Shown here piece after piece: positions 7,001 through 16,091 of a stretch of DNA of 49,162 nt. Each line of letters begins with the position of its first letter. The first letter of the stretch is position 1. The translations under genes and the position numbers were made by a program. The notes under the pieces were generated by a model that ran no database searches, was not told the origin of the DNA, and was given only the letters and a program-made list of their open reading frames with translations. This DNA comes from Chloroflexota bacterium (GTDB taxonomy: Bacteria > Chloroflexota > Dehalococcoidia > UBA2979), in NCBI GenBank assembly GCA_026713865.1, contig JAPONQ010000084.1, positions 1 through 49,162 on the forward strand, written 5' to 3'.

Positions 7001-8523
7001 CAGTGCGCGGTCGCGGTAGCCCGGGTCTCCCGAACGACGGTCACGCGAATCTCACCGGGGTACTGCATCGTCTCCTCAATCTTACGGGAGACGTCGCGCG
7101 CGAGACGGCTCGCGGCGAGGTCGTCCACGCGATCGGGCTTCACGATGACCCGCACCTCGCGACCCGCCTGGATGGCGAAGGACTCGTCGACTCCGTCGAA
7201 GGAGTTGGCGATCGCCTCCAGCGCCTCGAGGCGCTTCACGTATTCCTCGACCGACTCCCGGCGCGCCCCCGGGCGCCCACCGGAGATTCCGTCGGCGATC
7301 ATCACCACGAGCGCCTCCGTCGTCTCCGGCCGCACCTCCTCGTGGTGCGCCTCCACGCAGTGGACGACGGCCTTCGGCACGCCGAAGCGCCGCGCGATGT
7401 CGGCGCCGATGCGCGCGTGCGTTCCTTCGAGCTCGCGGTCCGCGGCCTTGCCGAGGTCGTGCAGCAGGCCGCCGACGCGGCAGACCTCCACGTCAGCCCC
7501 GATCTCGGCCGCCACCGCCGCCGCCAGCCACGAGGTCTCGATCGAGTGTCGCAGCTGGTTCTGGCCGTAGGAGTAGCGGAAGCGCAGGCGCCCGAGCGTC
7601 TTCACCACCTCCTCGTGCAGGCCGGTGACGCTGGCGTCGACGACGGCCTGCTCACCGGCCTCCATCACCATCCCGTCCACCTCGGAGCGCGCCCGCGTCA
7701 CGGCCTCCTCGATGCGGGTGGGATGGATCCGTCCGTCCTGGATGAGACGGGCGAGCGCGACCCGCGCGATCTCCCGGCGCACGGGATCGAACCCCGTCAC
7801 GGTGACGACCTCGGGTGTGTCGTCGATGATGAGATCGCAGCCGGTCGCCGCCTCGAAGGCGCGGATGTTGCGGCCCTCGCGGCCGATGATGCGGCCCTTC
7901 AGCTCGTCGGAGGGGAGCGGCACGATGGAGACCGTGGTCTCGGCCGTGATCTCCGAGGTCATGCGCTGCATCACCGTGGCGAGCATCTTGCGGGAGCGGG
8001 CGTCGACCTCCGCCTTCGCCGAGGCCTCCATCGCCCGCACGCGCCGCGCGGCCTCATCGGCCAGCTCCCGGTCGAGCGTCTCGAGGAGCTCGGTCCGCGC
8101 CTCCTCCTCGGTCATGCCGGCAACGCTCTCGCGCAGCTCGGCGACCGCGCCGCGCTCCTCCTCGAGCGTGCGCTCGGCGGCATCGAGCCGCTCGCCCCGC
8201 TCGCGAAGGCCCTGCTCGCTGCGCTCGACGGCCTCCGCGCGACGCTCCAGCGTCTCCTCGCGCTGGTCGAGTCGGCGCTCCACACGCGTCAGCTCCCGCC
8301 GCTGATCCCGCGCCTCCTTCTCGGCCTCGCGCCGGTACTCCAGCGCCTGTTGCTCGGCCTGCACCCGCGCCTCGCGCGCCCGGGTCTCGGCCTCGCTCTC
8401 GATCAGGCTCGCCCGCTCGCGGGCGGCGCGCACCGCGCCCCGCGACATCAGCCTCAGTCCGAGATAGAGCACGACCATGCCGACGGCGGCGCCCGCCGCC
8501 GCGCCCACAAGAAAGGTCAGCAT
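7000..8523 (-). CDS. rny: Ribonuclease Y
   Basis: RNase Y is the membrane-tethered endoribonuclease that starts mRNA decay. The 507-residue protein shows an N-terminal membrane helix (residues 1-27), a long charged coiled coil to about 160, a KH RNA-binding domain with GRIIGREGRNIR near 207-218, and an HD domain with HSIETSWLAA and LLHDLGKAAD around 330-365 that carries the catalytic His-Asp pair. The length agrees with the family (about 510-520). Its stop overlaps the ymdB start. An extended -10 promoter lies about 80 bases upstream. Confidence 0.97.
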   Translation of the reverse strand: MLTFLVGAAAGAAVGMVVLYLGLRLMSRGAVRAARERASLIESEAETRAREARVQAEQQALEYRREAEKEARDQRRELTRVERRLDQREETLERRAEAVERSEQGLRERGERLDAAERTLEEERGAVAELRESVAGMTEEEARTELLETLDRELADEAARRVRAMEASAKAEVDARSRKMLATVMQRMTSEITAETTVSIVPLPSDELKGRIIGREGRNIRAFEAATGCDLIIDDTPEVVTVTGFDPVRREIARVALARLIQDGRIHPTRIEEAVTRARSEVDGMVMEAGEQAVVDASVTGLHEEVVKTLGRLRFRYSYGQNQLRHSIETSWLAAAVAAEIGADVEVCRVGGLLHDLGKAADRELEGTHARIGADIARRFGVPKAVVHCVEAHHEEVRPETTEALVVMIADGISGGRPGARRESVEEYVKRLEALEAIANSFDGVDESFAIQAGREVRVIVKPDRVDDLAASRLARDVSRKIEETMQYPGEIRVTVVRETRATATAH

Positions 8524-8600
8524 TCGGTTCTCCGCTTCGCCGGTTTCGTCGCGCGCTCAAACTCGCGCGGCGAGAAGAGATCAGTTGTGGGATCCGGGCG

Positions 8601-8609
8601 ATCGTAGCA
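8601..8609 (-). promoter_or_regulatory. Extended -10 promoter for rny-ymdB
   Basis: The minus strand reads TGCTACGAT, a TGn-extended -10 element. It would start transcription near 8594 and leave a leader of about 70 bases before the rny ATG at 8523. No good -35 is visible, as is usual for extended -10 promoters. Confidence 0.55.
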
Positions 8610-8673
8610 CCGTCGGCCCCCGGTGAGCGACCGCCGGGGCCGCGGCGCGGCGGGCGAGCGAATCGTGGGGCGC

Positions 8674-9201
8674 TCAGGATGCGTCGAGCGGCCCGGCGAG
8701 CTCGTCGAGTTCGCCGCCGAGCAGCGCGCGCACGCACTCGTCGACGACGTCGCAGGCGAAGCCGCGCCGCAGGAGGAAGGCGGCGAGCGAGCGGGCACGC
8801 GGCGACCCCCGTCGCCCGCCCGGGCGGCGCAGCCGCCCCCGCGCCGCCCGGTCAGCCGCCGCCCGCTCGTCGCGGCCCGAGAGCACGCGCCCGGTGGTCT
8901 CGGCGTCGATGCCGCGCGCACGAAGCTCCCGGACAAGCAGCGAGGCGCCCAGACCGGAGCCGCGCCGGCTCTCCACGTAGCGCCGTGCCCAGTCCTCGTC
9001 GTCCAGGTAGCCCCGGCTCCGAAGCAGCGCGAGAGCGGCCTCGAGCTCGGCGGGATCGTGGAGACCGGCCAGGCGGCCGCGGATCTCCGCCTCGGGGCGG
9101 GCGCTCCGTGCGAGCAGACGGACGGCCTCGCTCACAGCATTCCGCGGCGCGGGGCTCTCCGGGCGCCCGGCTCCCCGGCGCGCCGCGGCCCGCCTAGGCA
9201 T
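8674..9201 (-). CDS. recX: Regulatory protein RecX
   Basis: RecX binds RecA filaments and limits their growth and ATPase. The protein has 175 residues when started at the ATG at 9201, which overlaps the end of recA by 8 bases. It is helix-rich with the usual three-repeat RecX pattern, seen in [41 protein letters not shown] and [23 protein letters not shown] longer open frame extends upstream but lies inside recA and is rejected as antisense-free shadow sequence. The recA-recX overlap means the inhibitor is made with its target from the SOS promoter. Confidence 0.9.
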   Translation of the reverse strand: MPRRAAARRGAGRPESPAPRNAVSEAVRLLARSARPEAEIRGRLAGLHDPAELEAALALLRSRGYLDDEDWARRYVESRRGSGLGASLLVRELRARGIDAETTGRVLSGRDERAAADRAARGRLRRPGGRRGSPRARSLAAFLLRRGFACDVVDECVRALLGGELDELAGPLDAS

Positions 9202-10345
9202 CGAGCGAGAGCAGCCCGCCTCCCGCGGCCTCGGCGCCGACGACGGCCGTGCTCGCGCCCTCCGGCTCCCGCGGCTCCGGCGCCCCGGGGAGTCCGGCGG
9301 CCGCCCGCACCTGCGCCTCGATCTCCTCCGAGATCTCGGGGTGCTCGCGCAGGAAGATCGAGGCGTTCTTCCGACCCTGCCCCAGCCGCAGGTCGCCGTA
9401 GGAGTAGAAGGCCCCGAGCTTCGTCGCGATCCCGTATTGCGTCGCCAGATCGAGGATGTCGCCCGTGCGGTTGATGCCGTGGACATCGGGGCCGAACATG
9501 ATGTCGAACTCCGCCTGCCGGAACGGCGGCGCGACCTTGTTCTTCACGACCTTGCAGCGGACGCGGTTGCCGATGAACGTCTGCCCGTCCTTGAGGCTCT
9601 CGGCGCGCCGGATCTCGATGCGCACGGAGGAGTAGAACTTCAGGGCGCGCCCGCCCGGCGTGACCTCCGGGCTGCCGAAGATCACGCCGACCTTCTCGCG
9701 CAGCTGGTTGACGAAGACCAGCGCCGTCTGCGATCGCGCCGTCGCTCCCGTGAGCTTCCGGAGCGCCTGCGACATCAGGCGGGCCTGCAGGCCCGGCAGC
9801 GAGTCGCCCATGTCTCCCTCGATCTCGGCCCGGGGCACGAGCGCGGCGACCGAGTCGACGACGACGATGTCCAGCGCGTTGGACCGGATCAGCGCCTCGC
9901 AGATCTCGAGTGCCTGCTCGCCTGTGTCGGGCTGCGAGACGAGCAGCTCGTCGACCTCGATGCCGCAGGCGGCCGCGTACTCGGGGTCGAGCGCGTGCTC
10001 CACGTCGATGTAGGCGGCGAGCCCGCCGCGGCGCTGCGCCTCGGCGATCACGTGCTGCGCGAGCGTCGACTTGCCTGCCGACTCCGGGCCGAAGATCTCG
10101 ACGATGCGCCCGCGCGGGATGCCGCCGATGCCGAGAGCGACATCGAGCGAGAGCGCGCCGGTCGGGATCGCCGCCACGTTGAGCGCGGCGTCGCGATCGC
10201 CGAGTTTCATGATCGCGCCGCTGCCGAAGTCCTTCGTGATCTGATCGATCGCCTTGGAGAGCTCCTCGCGGCGCGCCGCCGGCGCGCCCGCTTCGCCCGG
10301 AGCACGTGAGCCCCGCCCGCCTCCCGCGGCCCGGCCCTTCGCCAT
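9194..10345 (-). CDS. recA: Recombinase RecA
   Basis: RecA drives homologous recombination and the SOS response. The 383-residue protein has Walker A GPESAGKS at residues 86-93, the [13 protein letters not shown] segment, Walker B region [12 protein letters not shown], the loop motif [12 protein letters not shown] and a C-terminal tail rich in acidic residues and alanine. The N-terminus carries about 25 more residues than the E. coli protein. The ATG is preceded by a GGGAGGGG ribosome site. Upstream are a TTGACA -35, an SOS box and a -10, so LexA-type repression is expected. recX overlaps the 3' end. Confidence 0.98.
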   Translation of the reverse strand: MAKGRAAGGGRGSRAPGEAGAPAARREELSKAIDQITKDFGSGAIMKLGDRDAALNVAAIPTGALSLDVALGIGGIPRGRIVEIFGPESAGKSTLAQHVIAEAQRRGGLAAYIDVEHALDPEYAAACGIEVDELLVSQPDTGEQALEICEALIRSNALDIVVVDSVAALVPRAEIEGDMGDSLPGLQARLMSQALRKLTGATARSQTALVFVNQLREKVGVIFGSPEVTPGGRALKFYSSVRIEIRRAESLKDGQTFIGNRVRCKVVKNKVAPPFRQAEFDIMFGPDVHGINRTGDILDLATQYGIATKLGAFYSYGDLRLGQGRKNASIFLREHPEISEEIEAQVRAAAGLPGAPEPREPEGASTAVVGAEAAGGGLLSLDA

Positions 10346-10419
10346 CTCGGTGCCCCTCCCGTCGCTCGACGCCTTACGCGGCGCCGGGCCCCGCCGCCCC
10401 GCGATCCGTCGCGAACGCG

Positions 10420-10449
10420 ACTCTAGAACGGGTGTTCGGCTAGTGTCAA
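10420..10449 (-). promoter_or_regulatory. recA promoter with SOS (LexA) box in the spacer
   Basis: On the minus strand a perfect -35 TTGACA lies at 10444-10449 and a -10 TAGAGT at 10420-10425, separated by 18 bases. The spacer contains GAACACCCGTTC at 10426-10437, which fits the GAAC-N4-GTTC operator of Bacillus- and Actinobacteria-type LexA. A repressor bound there would block RNA polymerase directly. Transcription would start near 10413, about 70 bases before recA. Confidence 0.85.
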
Positions 10450-10546
10450 GACGCCGCTGGCGGGAGGTGACGCGCCGCCGGCCGAGGCCGGCGGCGCGTA
10501 GAGTATGCCCGTGCCGCCGCGTCACCGGGATCGGGGGAGACGCCCG

Positions 10547-10969
10547 ATGCCGCTCGCCCTGCCGCTGCTGCTGGTCGTGCTGCTCGTGGCGTGCGGGAGC
10601 GGCAAGGAGCCGGCTCCGGGGACGACGCCCGCGGCCGCCCCGCAGCCGTCCCCGAGCCCGCTGCCGTCCATCTCCTTATGTCTGGGTGCCGACGGCAGCA
10701 GCGTCGAGATCGAGGTCGGGCTGTGGGGCCCGATCGCGGACCGCGCCCGGGAGCGCGTGACGCAAGCAGGCCTCCTGACCTCGTACGCCATCGTGCCGGG
10801 CACGGCGAGCGCGCAGCACCTCGGGGGCGGCGTCTACGACTACGCGGCGTCCTACGAGATCGCGCACGCCTACCCGGGCGAGGCGCCGCTCCTTGTGGAG
10901 CGGCTCGACGTCACGGCGCTGATCGACGCCTCCTCGTGCGCGGCGGAGATCACCGAGCTCCGCTTCTGA
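10547..10969 (+). CDS. Small secreted lipoprotein, unknown function
   Basis: This 140-residue protein has a lipoprotein signal peptide: a hydrophobic run followed by the lipobox LLVAC, with Cys near residue 15. A Pro/Ala/Ser-rich linker follows, then a domain of about 90 residues with no family I recognise. The ATG at 10547 is preferred over the earlier ATG at 10505, because a -10-like TAGAGT (10499-10504) directly abuts the earlier one and a GGGGGAGA ribosome site precedes the later one. It would be anchored to the outer face of the membrane. It is divergent from recA and upstream of fmt. Confidence 0.75.
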   Translation: MPLALPLLLVVLLVACGSGKEPAPGTTPAAAPQPSPSPLPSISLCLGADGSSVEIEVGLWGPIADRARERVTQAGLLTSYAIVPGTASAQHLGGGVYDYAASYEIAHAYPGEAPLLVERLDVTALIDASSCAAEITELRF

Positions 10970-11053
10970 GGCCCCGGGCGCGCCCTCGCCGTCCGTTCCG
11001 CAGGGCCGCGCTTCGCGGCCCGCGCGCGGGAATGATCCGCCGCCGCCCGGGCG

Positions 11054-11065
11054 TACGATGGGCGC
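11054..11065 (+). promoter_or_regulatory. Leaderless-type promoter of fmt
   Basis: TACGAT at 11054-11059 lies exactly 6 bases before the fmt ATG, the spacing expected when transcription begins at the start codon. There is no Shine-Dalgarno sequence close to the ATG. Confidence 0.5.
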
Positions 11066-12082
11066 ATGGCCGCGCCGCTCCGCATCGTCTTCTTCGGCTC
11101 GCCGGCGTTCGCGCTCCCGACGCTCACGGCGCTGATCGAGGCGCCGTGGGCCGAGATCGTCCTCGCCGTGACCCAGCCGCCCCGGCCGCGGGGGCGCAGC
11201 TCCCGCCCGGAGCCCACGGAGGTGGCCGCCGCCGCCCGCTCCAGCGCGATCGCCGTGCTGGCACCGGAGCGGCTCCGGCGCGAGGCGACGGAGCAGGTCG
11301 CCGCGCTTGAGCCCGACGTCGGCGTGCTCGCCGCGTCGGGACACCTCCTCCCCACACACCTCCTCGACGTCTTCCCGCGGGGCGTCGTCAACGTGCACGC
11401 CTCGTTGCTCCCGCGCCACCGCGGCGCCTCCCCGGTCGCGGCGGCGATCCTCGCCGGGGATGAGCAGTCCGGCGCCTCGCTGATGCTCGTTGAGCGCCGG
11501 CTCGACGCGGGTCCGGTGATCGCCTCGGCCACCACCCCGATCGAGCCCCTGGACACGACCGCGACGCTCACCGCCCGCATCGCCGCGCTCGGCGCGGCTC
11601 TGCTGGAGGCCCGCCTCCCCTCCTGGGTGGCGGGCGAGATCGCGGCGACGCCGCAGGAGGAGGCGGCGGCGAGCTACGCCCCGCGCCTCACCCGCGACGA
11701 CGGCGCGATCGACTGGTCGCTGCCGGCAGTGGAGATCGGGCGCCGCGTCCGCGCCTACCAGCCGTGGCCGCAGGCGAGGGCGACCTACCCCTCCCGGCGC
11801 GGCGGCGAGCCGCTGCTGGTCGCCGAGGCGTGGCCGGCCCCGCTCCCCGCGGGCGCGGGGAGGGAGCGCCCCGGCACCGTCGTGGCCGGCGACGGCGCCG
11901 CGCTCTCCCCGCTCTTCCCCGGGCGCCGGGCGCGCGCCGTGGTGGTGACCGGGGAGGGCGGGCTCGCGCTGCTGCGCGTCCAGCGCGCCGGCCGGCGCGC
12001 CGTCACCATCGAGGAGTACCTGCGCGGCGACCCCGGGCTCGTCGGCACCCTCCTCGGAGACGGCGACCCTGCGAGCGGATAG
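11066..12082 (+). CDS. fmt: Methionyl-tRNA formyltransferase
   Basis: Fmt formylates initiator Met-tRNA with 10-formyltetrahydrofolate. The 338-residue protein starts with the formyltransferase strand LRIVFFGSPAFALPTL, carries the signature VNVHASLLPRHRGASPV near residues 110-126 with the catalytic Asn and His, then DAGPVI and the C-terminal OB-like domain with RRVRAYQPWPQA. The ATG lies 6 bases after a TACGAT element, so the message is probably leaderless. rlmN follows within a few bases. The partner def is elsewhere, at 48105-48641. Confidence 0.95.
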   Translation: MAAPLRIVFFGSPAFALPTLTALIEAPWAEIVLAVTQPPRPRGRSSRPEPTEVAAAARSSAIAVLAPERLRREATEQVAALEPDVGVLAASGHLLPTHLLDVFPRGVVNVHASLLPRHRGASPVAAAILAGDEQSGASLMLVERRLDAGPVIASATTPIEPLDTTATLTARIAALGAALLEARLPSWVAGEIAATPQEEAAASYAPRLTRDDGAIDWSLPAVEIGRRVRAYQPWPQARATYPSRRGGEPLLVAEAWPAPLPAGAGRERPGTVVAGDGAALSPLFPGRRARAVVVTGEGGLALLRVQRAGRRAVTIEEYLRGDPGLVGTLLGDGDPASG

Positions 12083-12085
12083 GGT
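12080..12085 (+). promoter_or_regulatory. Leaderless-type -10 before rlmN
   Basis: TAGGGT, which overlaps the fmt stop codon, is 7 bases before a GTG at 12093. This is the spacing of a -10 element for a leaderless message and supports GTG 12093 over GTG 12084. Confidence 0.4.
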
Positions 12086-12092
12086 GGACGCG

Positions 12093-13208
12093 GTGACGAC
12101 CTCCCCCGCTGCCGGCTCCCCGACGGACCTGCTCGACCTCTCCTTCGACGAGCTCTCGGATCTCCTTCGCGGCTGGGGCGAACCGGCCTACCGCGCGCGG
12201 CAGATCGCGCGCTGGGCGCTGAGGAGCGCCGCCACCTCCTTCGAGGAGATGACCGACCTCCCGATGCCGCTGCGCGGGCGCCTCGCCGAGCAGCTGACGC
12301 TGGCGCCTCCGCCGGTGATCGCGGAGACGCCGGCCGACGACGGCGACACCTCCAAGCTGCTCTTTGACCTCGGTGCGGGCGGGATGGTGGAGGCGGTACG
12401 GATGGCCTACGACCCCGACGCCGGAGGGCGCGTCGGGTCGGCCCGCACCACCGTCTGCGTCTCCACGCAGCTCGGCTGCGCGATGGCCTGCGTCTTCTGC
12501 GCGACCGGGCTGCAGGGCTTCACGCGCAACCTGCGGCCCTCGGAGGTGCTCGCCCAGGTCCTGCACGTGCAGCGGGAGCAGCGCGTCACGAACGTCGTCT
12601 TCATGGGGATGGGCGAGCCGCTCGCCAACTACGAGGCCACGATGCGCGCGATCCGCTGGCTGGTCGCGCCCGAGGGGCTGGGCCTCTCCCCCCGCGCGGT
12701 GACGATCTCCACCGTCGGCCTCCTGCGCCCCCTCGACCGCCTCGCCGAGGAGGGGCTGCCGCTCGGCCTCGCCATCTCGCTGCACGCGCCCGACGACGGG
12801 CTGAGGCGGCGCCTCGTTCCCACGGCGGGGGGCGTCGGCATCGACGGGGTGCTCGGCGCCGCCCGCCGCTACCGGGAGCGCACGGGCCGCCGCGTCAGCT
12901 TCGCCTACGCGCTGCTCGAGGGCGTGAACGACGAGCCGGAGCAGGCGCGGCGCCTCGCGCGCCGGCTCCACGGCGAGCGGGCGCACGTGAATCTCATCCC
13001 CTACAACCCGGTGGCCGGCGCGGGGCTGCGGCGACCCCGCCGGGAGCGCGTGCGCGCCTTCCAGCGCGAGCTGCAGGCGGCCGGGATCGCGGCGACGGTG
13101 CGCGTGGAGCGGGGAGCCGAGATCGCGGCGGCGTGCGGGCAGCTCCGGACCGACGTGGCGACGGGCGGCGGCGCGGGATCGCGCGCGGCGCGGGGCGCGC
13201 GCGGCTAG
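12093..13208 (+). CDS. rlmN: 23S rRNA (adenine-C2)-methyltransferase RlmN
   Basis: RlmN is a radical SAM enzyme that methylates A2503 of 23S rRNA and A37 of some tRNAs. The cluster motif CAMACVFC with CATG lies near residues 126-135. VVFMGMGEPLANYE, the SLHAPDD motif and LIPYNPVAG follow. The conserved catalytic cysteine expected near the C-terminus is present in IAAACGQLR. The protein has 371 residues from the GTG at 12093 (374 from 12084). Its stop codon overlaps the convergent bL25 stop by three bases. Confidence 0.96.
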   Translation: MTTSPAAGSPTDLLDLSFDELSDLLRGWGEPAYRARQIARWALRSAATSFEEMTDLPMPLRGRLAEQLTLAPPPVIAETPADDGDTSKLLFDLGAGGMVEAVRMAYDPDAGGRVGSARTTVCVSTQLGCAMACVFCATGLQGFTRNLRPSEVLAQVLHVQREQRVTNVVFMGMGEPLANYEATMRAIRWLVAPEGLGLSPRAVTISTVGLLRPLDRLAEEGLPLGLAISLHAPDDGLRRRLVPTAGGVGIDGVLGAARRYRERTGRRVSFAYALLEGVNDEPEQARRLARRLHGERAHVNLIPYNPVAGAGLRRPRRERVRAFQRELQAAGIAATVRVERGAEIAAACGQLRTDVATGGGAGSRAARGARG

Positions 13209-13864
13209 GAGCCGGCCTCCTCCGCATCCCCGGCTTCCGGCTCGGCGCCCTCGGCGGCCTCGGCCTCCGCGGCAGCGGCCTCCGCGGCCTCCTCCTCGGC
13301 CGACAGGCCGCGCGGGCGGGTAATGCGCGCCAGCATCTGGTCGGGATCGCTCAGGATCGTGATCGTGTCGGGGAGGTCGAGGTCCCTCACGGTGATCTCG
13401 TCGTCGAGATCGGCGAGCCCCTCCATCGAGACCTCCACGAAGTTCGGCATGTCGGCCGGAAGCGCCTCGATCTGCACCGAGTCGGCACCGACCAGCAGCA
13501 AGCCGCCGAGATCGCGCACCGCCGGCGATTCCCCCGTGACGTGGACCGGCACCGATCCGGTGATCGTCCGCTGGAGATCGACCTGGTAGAAGTCGAGGTG
13601 CAGCGGCACGCGCGTGACGGGATGGCGGCCGACGTCGCGCACCACCACCGGACGCGGCGAGCCTTCGCCCGCGATCTGGAGCGAGATCAGCGTGTTCAGG
13701 CCGTGGGCCTGCAGCAGCTCGCGCACCGACCGCTCCTCGATCTGGACGGCGACGGACTCGAGCCCCCGGCCGAAGATGTTGGCGGGGAGGACGCCCCGGC
13801 GCCTCAGGCGCGCGACGCGCTTCCCGAGCGTGGTGCGGGGCTCGACGGCGTAGGTATCGGGCAT
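13205..13864 (-). CDS. rplY: Ribosomal protein bL25 (CTC form)
   Basis: This is the long, two-domain form of the 5S rRNA-binding protein bL25, also known as Ctc general stress protein. The N-terminal L25 domain (AVEPRTTLGKRVARLRRRGVLPANIFG) is followed by the TL5-type beta domain with VPLHLDFYQVDL, VPVHVTGESPAV, VEVSMEGL and DLDLPDTITIL. The tail is an Ala/Glu-rich acidic extension. The ATG at 13864 is preceded by GAGGAG, giving 219 residues. It is a single-gene unit convergent with rlmN. Confidence 0.95.
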   Translation of the reverse strand: MPDTYAVEPRTTLGKRVARLRRRGVLPANIFGRGLESVAVQIEERSVRELLQAHGLNTLISLQIAGEGSPRPVVVRDVGRHPVTRVPLHLDFYQVDLQRTITGSVPVHVTGESPAVRDLGGLLLVGADSVQIEALPADMPNFVEVSMEGLADLDDEITVRDLDLPDTITILSDPDQMLARITRPRGLSAEEEAAEAAAAEAEAAEGAEPEAGDAEEAGS

Positions 13865-14012
13865 CGACGGGTGCTCCTCGATCGGCGGCGGGGCCAGCCG
13901 ACTGACGCTATCAACGTGTCGGGGGAGGATCAAGGCGTGCGGCCGGGCCCCGGGCGAGGCGGGGACCTTGCGACGGCGCGGCTAGAATAGCGCGGGCGGG
14001 CGAGGGGCGCAG

Positions 14013-16091
14013 ATGCCGGACGGGGGGACCACCACGCGGCGAGTGCTCGGCGTCGACGTCGGCGGCACCTTCACCGACTTCCTGCTCTGGGACGGGGACT
14101 CGATCCGCGTCCACAAGCGGCCCTCGACGCCCGACGATCCCTCGCGCTCCGTGCTCGAGGGGCTCGACGAGCTCGGACTCGCGGCCTCGGAGACTCCGGC
14201 GCTCGTGGTGCACGGCACCACGGTCGCCACCAACACCGTGCTCGAGCGCCGCGGCGCCCGCACGGCGCTCGTCACCACCGAGGGGATGCGCGACCTGCTC
14301 GTGATCGGCCGGCAGACGCGCCCGGACATCTACGCCCTCGAGCCGGAGAGCCCCGAGCCGATCGTTGCTGCGGAGCTCACCTTCGAGCTCCGCGCGCGGC
14401 TCACACCGGCAGGCGAGGTCGGCGTGGAAGCAGCGCCCGGCGAGGCCGCGGAGCTCGTCCGGCGGGCGCTCGAGGGAGGCGCCGAGTCGCTCGCGGTCTC
14501 GCTGCTCTACTCCTACGCGAATCCCGCGCTCGAGCGGCTCTTCTCGGAGCCGGCCGCGGAGCGGGGGCTCTACCTCTCGCTCTCCTCGCAGGTCTCGCCG
14601 GAGTACCGCGAGGTCGAGCGCACGGCCACGACCGCGCTCAACAGCTACGTCGGGCCACTGATGGGCCGCTACCTGGAGGGCCTCGCCCGCGGGCTGGCGC
14701 GGCGCGGGAGCCCGCGGCTGCACATCGTGCAGTCCGACGGCGGCGCCGCCGGCGTCCAGCGGGCGTCGAGGCTCCCGGTGGCGACGCTGCTCTCGGGGCC
14801 CGCGGCCGGGGTCTCGGGCGCCGTGGCGGCCGCACGTCTCTCCGGCTTCGATCGCCTGCTCACGCTCGACATGGGCGGCACCTCGACCGACGTCGCGCTC
14901 TGTGACGGGGGCGTGCCGACCAGGCCGGATCTCGAGATCGACGGGCTCACGGCGCGCACCCCCACCGTCGACGTCCATACCGTGGGCGCCGGCGGCGGCT
15001 CGATCGCGCGCATCGACCCCGGGGGAGCCCTGCGAGTCGGCCCGCACTCCGCCGGCGCCGATCCGGGCCCCGCCGCCTACGGCCGCGGCCGGGACTTCAC
15101 CGTCACCGATGCGCAGGTCGTGCTCGGACGGCTGGGCTCCGGCGGCGGGCGGGGACGCGGCGGGGGGCTGCTCGGCGGAGCCATGCCGCTCGACGAGAGG
15201 CGGGCGCGCCGGGCCGTCTCCGGGCTCGTGCACCACTTCGGGGGAGACCCCCACCGCGCGGCGCAGGCCGTCGTCGACGTCGCGGTCGCGAACATGGAGC
15301 GAGCGCTGCGCGTGGTCTCGGTGCAGCGCGGCCGCGACCCCCGCGAGTTCACGCTGGTCGCCTTCGGCGGCGCCGGCCCGCTGCACGCCTGCACGCTCGC
15401 CGAGGCGCTCGAGGTGCCGCGCGTGCTGATACCGCCCGCCCCCGGCGTCCTCGCCGCGCTCGGAGCCGGCGCCGCCGACCTGACGGCCGAGCGCGCGCGC
15501 TCCGTGCTGAAGCCGCTGGCCGCGCACGACCACGCTCTCGGCGCCGCCCTCGGGGCGGCGCTCGCGGAGGTCGCCCGGGAGGTGCGGGAGGAGCTCGCGG
15601 AGCCGGGCGCGCAGGTCGACCTCTCGCGCGCGCTCGACCTGCGCTACCGGGGGCAGTCGTACGAGCTGACGGTGGAGCTCGCGGACGACGGGGCGCTGGA
15701 CGAGCCCGCGCTGCTCGGGGCGCGCTCGCGCTTCGACGCCCTGCACGAGCGGCGATTCGCCCACCACGACCCCGGCGCGCCGGTCGAGGTCGTCGCGGTC
15801 CGGGCCCGGGCGCGCCGCGCCGGAGCGCCGCTGCTCGGCGGGGCCTCCGCCCGGGCCGGGAGCCGGGGCCCGCGCCAGCAGGGACCGCCTGCCGTCACCC
15901 CCTGCTGGTTCGACGGCAGGCGCCTCGACACCACCGTGATCGAGCGCGCCTCGCTCGGGCCGGGCGAGAGCGTGGAGGGACCGGCGATCCTGACGCAGCT
16001 CGACACGACGACCCTTGTGACGCCCGGCTGGTCGGCGAGCTGCGATCCTCACGGCAACCTGCTGCTCGAGCGGACGGGGGGCGCCCGATGA
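14013..16091 (+). CDS. hyuA: Hydantoinase/oxoprolinase subunit A (HyuA family)
   Basis: This is the ATP-dependent A subunit of the N-methylhydantoinase/5-oxoprolinase/acetone carboxylase family, which opens cyclic imides or lactams using ATP. The 692-residue protein has the ASKHA-type phosphate-binding motifs GVDVGGTFTDF at the N-terminus, VVHGTTVATNT, LTLDMGGTSTDVAL near residue 285 and VGAGGGSIA near 325. The ATG has GAGGGGCG upstream and a -10-like TAGAAT at 13983-13988. It overlaps hyuB as ATGA. The family fixes the chemistry but not the substrate. Confidence 0.92.
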   Translation: MPDGGTTTRRVLGVDVGGTFTDFLLWDGDSIRVHKRPSTPDDPSRSVLEGLDELGLAASETPALVVHGTTVATNTVLERRGARTALVTTEGMRDLLVIGRQTRPDIYALEPESPEPIVAAELTFELRARLTPAGEVGVEAAPGEAAELVRRALEGGAESLAVSLLYSYANPALERLFSEPAAERGLYLSLSSQVSPEYREVERTATTALNSYVGPLMGRYLEGLARGLARRGSPRLHIVQSDGGAAGVQRASRLPVATLLSGPAAGVSGAVAAARLSGFDRLLTLDMGGTSTDVALCDGGVPTRPDLEIDGLTARTPTVDVHTVGAGGGSIARIDPGGALRVGPHSAGADPGPAAYGRGRDFTVTDAQVVLGRLGSGGGRGRGGGLLGGAMPLDERRARRAVSGLVHHFGGDPHRAAQAVVDVAVANMERALRVVSVQRGRDPREFTLVAFGGAGPLHACTLAEALEVPRVLIPPAPGVLAALGAGAADLTAERARSVLKPLAAHDHALGAALGAALAEVAREVREELAEPGAQVDLSRALDLRYRGQSYELTVELADDGALDEPALLGARSRFDALHERRFAHHDPGAPVEVVAVRARARRAGAPLLGGASARAGSRGPRQQGPPAVTPCWFDGRRLDTTVIERASLGPGESVEGPAILTQLDTTTLVTPGWSASCDPHGNLLLERTGGAR

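Noticed and set aside
4931-7570. Long open frame of 879 codons on the plus strand opposite the PHP, ymdB and rny genes
   Set aside because: It lies antisense to three well-supported genes and is very rich in Arg, Gly, Pro and Ala, as expected of a shadow frame in GC-rich DNA.
13960-13988. Full sigma-70 promoter for hyuA
   Set aside because: TAGAAT is a fair -10, but the only TTG-like -35 (TTGCGA at 13968) is 9 bases away, too close.
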